Below are positions 61,132 through 64,000 of a stretch of DNA of 64,000 nt, piece after piece. This DNA comes from Comamonadaceae bacterium (GTDB lineage Bacteria > Pseudomonadota > Gammaproteobacteria > Burkholderiales > Burkholderiaceae_C), in contig JAIXUC010000002.1 of the NCBI GenBank assembly GCA_027483665.1, forward strand, positions 1-64,000, written 5' to 3'. The position numbers and the translations under genes are program-made. The notes under the pieces were generated by a model. It saw only the letters and a program-made list of their open reading frames with translations. It was not told where the DNA came from and ran no database searches. How positions within the stretch are numbered: the first letter of the stretch is position 1; every line of letters starts with the position of its first letter.

Positions 61132-61971
61132 TTACTGCGCCGTGAGCTGGGTCTGGACGCTTTCGTCGCGGTTGAACTTGAAGCGCGAGACCACCACGAT
61201 CTGGTCAGCACTGCGCCGCATCTGTGGGGTGAAGCTGCCAAATGGTGCCGCGCTGCGCACGATGCCCGCCGCTCTGCGGTCGAGCACCGGGTTGCCCGAG
61301 GACACCACCACCTCCGTGGCGAGCACCTGCCCGTCGAAGTTCACGGTGACGATCATGGTGAGCTCGCCGTAGAGCTTGCGCCCCGCCTGCGACGGAAAGT
61401 TCTCGGTACCCCGGTTTTCGATGCGTCGCCTCAGGCTGTCGTAGTAGCCAGCGTAAGCCTCTTCTCGCGTGGCGGGGCTGATGTAGCGCTTTTTGGGTCG
61501 CGCATTCTCTTCATTCACCCGCCGCTCGATCTCCGCCAGCAGGTTCACCAGTTGGCGGCGTTTGTCCTCGGCCTGTTGCGCCTGCTCTGTGCTGCTGTCA
61601 GAGCGCGGCTCGGGTGGTGGCATGGAGGCCAGTTGTTGGCGCAACTGGGCCAGCATCTGCATTTGCTGTTGTTGCAAAGCCTCGATGCGCCGCTGCGCGC
61701 TCTCAGTCGCATCGCCCACTTCGCGCACCGGTGCTGGCGGCAAGGGCGAGGTGGCCCGGCCCGTGGCGGCCTCACCGCCTCCGGCCATGTTGGCCTGGGC
61801 AATGGCGGTGGCGACCTCGGGGCGCTCTTGCGTCTTGGCGTTGACCAGAATCACCTCCAGCGGCGTGTTCTGAAACACGCGGTTGAAACCCTCCGGGTCT
61901 ACAAAACGCACCGACAGCAGCACCCCATGCACCAGCACTGATACGCCCAGTGCGACGTGCAAGGTGTTCAT
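61132..61971 (-). CDS. TonB-family energy-transducing protein
   Basis: This 279-residue envelope protein has an N-terminal membrane helix (residues about 5-22, HVALGVSVLVHGVLLSV, with the helix-embedded His found in TonB). A variable periplasmic stretch rich in Gln and Glu contains a coiled-coil-like RRIEALQQQQMQMLAQLRQQ. The C-terminal TonB domain has YYDSLRRRIENRGTENFP and YGELTMIVTVNFDGQVLATEV (quoted in part: ELTMIVTVNFDGQVLATEV). No ExbB, ExbD or outer-membrane receptor is encoded nearby. Its ATG overlaps the stop of the RNase II-family gene. Confidence 0.88.
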   Translation of the reverse strand: MNTLHVALGVSVLVHGVLLSVRFVDPEGFNRVFQNTPLEVILVNAKTQERPEVATAIAQANMAGGGEAATGRATSPLPPAPVREVGDATESAQRRIEALQQQQMQMLAQLRQQLASMPPPEPRSDSSTEQAQQAEDKRRQLVNLLAEIERRVNEENARPKKRYISPATREEAYAGYYDSLRRRIENRGTENFPSQAGRKLYGELTMIVTVNFDGQVLATEVVVSSGNPVLDRRAAGIVRSAAPFGSFTPQMRRSADQIVVVSRFKFNRDESVQTQLTAQ

Positions 61972-64000
61972 GCGCCGCTGGCTCCGGAAGTGGCGCCGGC
62001 CGGCGCTGAGGCCTTGGCGTCAGCCGCATCCTCAGCGGATTCACTGGCGTCAACGGCAATCACCAGCGGGCCGGCAGCGTCAAGCTCCATGTCCTCGGCA
62101 TCTGCACCACCCTCTGCGCCGGGTTCTGCAGGTGCGTCTGCGTCGAGGCGTTCGATCACTTGGGCTGACACATCGAGCGCGATCTCGTCGATGGCTCCCA
62201 GCTTCAAGCGAACATGACTGCCGCGTGGTGGCACGGCACCGCTGACTGCCAGCACCAGCGGCAAGTCGTCGGCGCGAGCCAATGCGGGCTGCGCACCCCA
62301 GGCGTCTTTCATGATGCGTGCCGTGATCTCGGTCAAGCCCTGCTGCTGCAGGTGCTTCAAGGTCCAGAAGCGCTCCATGCCGGACTGGTGGGTGTTGTAG
62401 GCGCTGTAGGCGGCATCGAAGGCCGAGATGATAGAAAACAGCTCGGCGTCTTTGGGCTTGAAAGGTGCGGCCAGTGCAGCGGTGCGGCCGTGGCGCGCGC
62501 AGGCCACGATTTGCCACTGGTTGACCAGATCGGTGTAGCGTCGCAGCGGCGATGTGCTCCAGGCGTAACTGCTCACACCGATGCCCGCGTGCGGCAGTGC
62601 CTTCACACCCATGCGCACCTTGATGCCCGGCGCCAAACTGGCCTGGCTGCGGTAGATGGCAGGCACGCCCAACTGCGCCATCCAATCGCCCCAGGTGCTG
62701 TTGGCCAAGATCATGGCTTCAGCCACGATCAAATCCAGTGGCGCACCGCGCTGGCGCACGGTGATTTGCACCTGCTCTTCGCCGCTCGGCGGGCCACCGT
62801 CGTGGCCCAGCAATCGAAAGTTGTAGTCCGGGCGGTTGAAAGACTCCGGCTTGCCACGAACCACTTCGCGCCTGGCTTTCAGCTGAGTCGCCAGCCTATA
62901 TAGAAAAGAGAGTTCGGCGTGAGGAAGCCTTTGCCCCAGCGCAGCGTCTTCAGGGCCTTGCGCAGCACCTTCCTGCTGGGTCAGCCACTCGGGCGTCACC
63001 AAGCGGTCGAGTTGGTCGTGGCGCAGGTTGGCTGCGATCGGCACTTGCTCCAACAGGGTTTCGCTGCCCAAGATGTCCAGCGTGTCCTCTTGAAAGGTGA
63101 CGTAGAGCGACACCGCCGGACAGTTGCGTCCCTCGGCCAATGTGTAGCTTTGCACCACCTCATCGGGGAGCATCGTGATCTTGTGGCCTGGCATATAGAC
63201 CGTGGACATGCGCTGCCTGCCCAACTGGTCGATGGGGCTGCCCGGCGCAAAAGCCAGCGCCGGTGCCGCAATGTGGATGCCCAAGCGCACCTGCCCAGTG
63301 CCCAAACCACTGACCGACAGCGCGTCGTCGATTTCGGTGGTTTGTGAATCGTCGATGGAATAGGCCTGCACCTGCGCCAGCGGCAAGCCATCGGGCACGC
63401 CAGGGGCGACCAAAGTGGGGAAGGCTGTGCCCTTGGGAAAGTGCTCGAAGGCAAATCGCTGCCAGTGGAATTCGTAGGGTGAGGCGATGGCACCGCTGTG
63501 GCGCAGCAAGTCGAGTGCAGAACGCTGGCTGATGCGTGTGGCCTCCACCACAGCCTTGTATTCGGGCGCGTTTTTGTCGGGTTTGAACAAGATGCGGTAG
63601 AGCTGCTCGCGCACGGGCTGAGGGCATTCGCCTTGGGCCAAGGCTTGCGCCCACTGGTCGATTTGCGCTTGCACCTGCTTTTTCTTTTCGATCGCGGCCA
63701 GCGCTTGCTGAACCACCTCGGCCGGTGCTTTGCGAAAGCGCCCTTTGCCGGCTCGGCGAAAGTAGTGCGGTGCGTCTTGCAGCTTCAGCAGAGCCGCTGC
63801 TTGTTGAACAGGCGTAGGCGCTTCGGAAAAATAAACCTGAGCTAAATCTGAGAAGGCAAATTCGTCCTCGGGTGCGAACTCCCAAGCAAGCTCCAGATCA
63901 ATGCCGTCGGCCTGCGCCTGTGCTTGCGCCAGCATCTCGGCAGGTGCTGGCCTGTCGAAAGGCAGCAGCGCGTTGGCGGCCTTGACCTTCAGGCGTCGGC
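61968..64000 (-). CDS. RNase II/RNB-family exoribonuclease (5' end outside window)
   Basis: At least 677 residues are visible; the frame stays open through the right edge, so the true start lies outside and the ATG at 63935 is internal. The N-terminal part includes LELAWEFAPEDEFAFSDLA and HYFRRAGKGRFRKAPAEVV. The RNB catalytic domain has AYSIDDSQTTEIDDALSV, with the acidic cluster that binds Mg, LGIHIAAPALAFAPGSPID, MLPDEVVQSYTLAEGRNCPA (quoted in part), and YAWSTSPLRRYTDLVNQWQ. It degrades single-stranded RNA 3' to 5'. The C-terminal 70 residues are acidic and Ala-rich. It overlaps tonB by ATGA. Confidence 0.9.
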   Translation of the reverse strand, partial: RRLKVKAANALLPFDRPAPAEMLAQAQAQADGIDLELAWEFAPEDEFAFSDLAQVYFSEAPTPVQQAAALLKLQDAPHYFRRAGKGRFRKAPAEVVQQALAAIEKKKQVQAQIDQWAQALAQGECPQPVREQLYRILFKPDKNAPEYKAVVEATRISQRSALDLLRHSGAIASPYEFHWQRFAFEHFPKGTAFPTLVAPGVPDGLPLAQVQAYSIDDSQTTEIDDALSVSGLGTGQVRLGIHIAAPALAFAPGSPIDQLGRQRMSTVYMPGHKITMLPDEVVQSYTLAEGRNCPAVSLYVTFQEDTLDILGSETLLEQVPIAANLRHDQLDRLVTPEWLTQQEGAAQGPEDAALGQRLPHAELSFLYRLATQLKARREVVRGKPESFNRPDYNFRLLGHDGGPPSGEEQVQITVRQRGAPLDLIVAEAMILANSTWGDWMAQLGVPAIYRSQASLAPGIKVRMGVKALPHAGIGVSSYAWSTSPLRRYTDLVNQWQIVACARHGRTAALAAPFKPKDAELFSIISAFDAAYSAYNTHQSGMERFWTLKHLQQQGLTEITARIMKDAWGAQPALARADDLPLVLAVSGAVPPRGSHVRLKLGAIDEIALDVSAQVIERLDADAPAEPGAEGGADAEDMELDAAGPLVIAVDASESAEDAADAKASAPAGATSGASGA

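Overview
The window is a dense, GC-rich chromosomal segment from a betaproteobacterium, most likely Burkholderiales and probably Comamonadaceae. The evidence is the gene content: a complete dcw cell-wall/division cluster with a fused murE-murF gene, argB followed by slmA, a cysteine-poor DksA, an EPS-associated MarR-type regulator, and many stop/start overlaps of the ATGA or GTGA type. No prophage, insertion sequence, CRISPR array, tRNA or rRNA was found. One structural RNA, the RNase P RNA, is present. Gene calls rest on reading the translated proteins against remembered families; no database search was run.

Layout. 1-5198 (minus strand) is the end of a surface-polysaccharide locus: O-antigen ligase-like protein, family 2 glycosyltransferase, EPS-type MarR regulator, UDP-glucuronate 4-epimerase-like enzyme, TviB-type UDP-GlcNAc dehydrogenase and the start of a WlbA-type dehydrogenase, all closely packed. 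5268-8525 (plus) carries argB, slmA, a PdeM-type phosphoesterase and a fumarylacetoacetate hydrolase-family enzyme. 8650-16758 (plus) is a fatty-acid or related acyl-CoA beta-oxidation operon behind a TetR regulator: acyl-CoA dehydrogenase, a secreted DUF2147 protein, a HAD/ECH fusion, thiolase, enoyl-CoA hydratase and thioesterase. 16782-25164 holds YciA, an ATM1-type ABC exporter, a LysR regulator, an orphan solute-binding protein, pyrC, htpX and an FAD-dependent dehydrogenase. 25291-25628 is rnpB. It is followed by a PAS-GGDEF cyclase and a NUDIX-metallo-beta-lactamase fusion on the minus strand, and by dapF, a DUF484 gene, xerC and an RlmI-like methyltransferase on the plus strand.

32993-37421 carries a COG0523 metal GTPase, a DksA with a very long Lys/Ala/Pro-rich N-terminus, and a large uncharacterised STAS-like protein. 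37751-56287 is the dcw cluster in canonical order (mraZ, rsmH, ftsL, ftsI, murE-murF, mraY, murD, ftsW, murG, murC, ddl, ftsQ, ftsA, ftsZ, lpxC). It is preceded by four 10-bp-spaced AGTG repeats that look like an MraZ operator. 56319-64000 has a tiny membrane protein, then a minus-strand group: LysE-type exporter, ruvC, a CdsA-like protein, a PlsC-like acyltransferase, mtgA, aroE, tonB and an RNase II-family gene cut by the window edge.

I did not find a clearly undescribed multi-gene system. The most unusual signals are: a pyrC whose only plausible start is a CTG overlapping the upstream stop codon; a perfect inverted repeat giving back-to-back, apparently leaderless promoters between dapF and the NUDIX-MBL gene; a promoter plus palindromic operator just upstream of the EPS MarR gene; a palindromic repeat inserted in frame in ftsL; the DksA extension and its COG0523 neighbour; a CdsA paralogue with a changed signature; and several in-frame micro-duplications (aroE, enoyl-CoA hydratase, O-antigen ligase).
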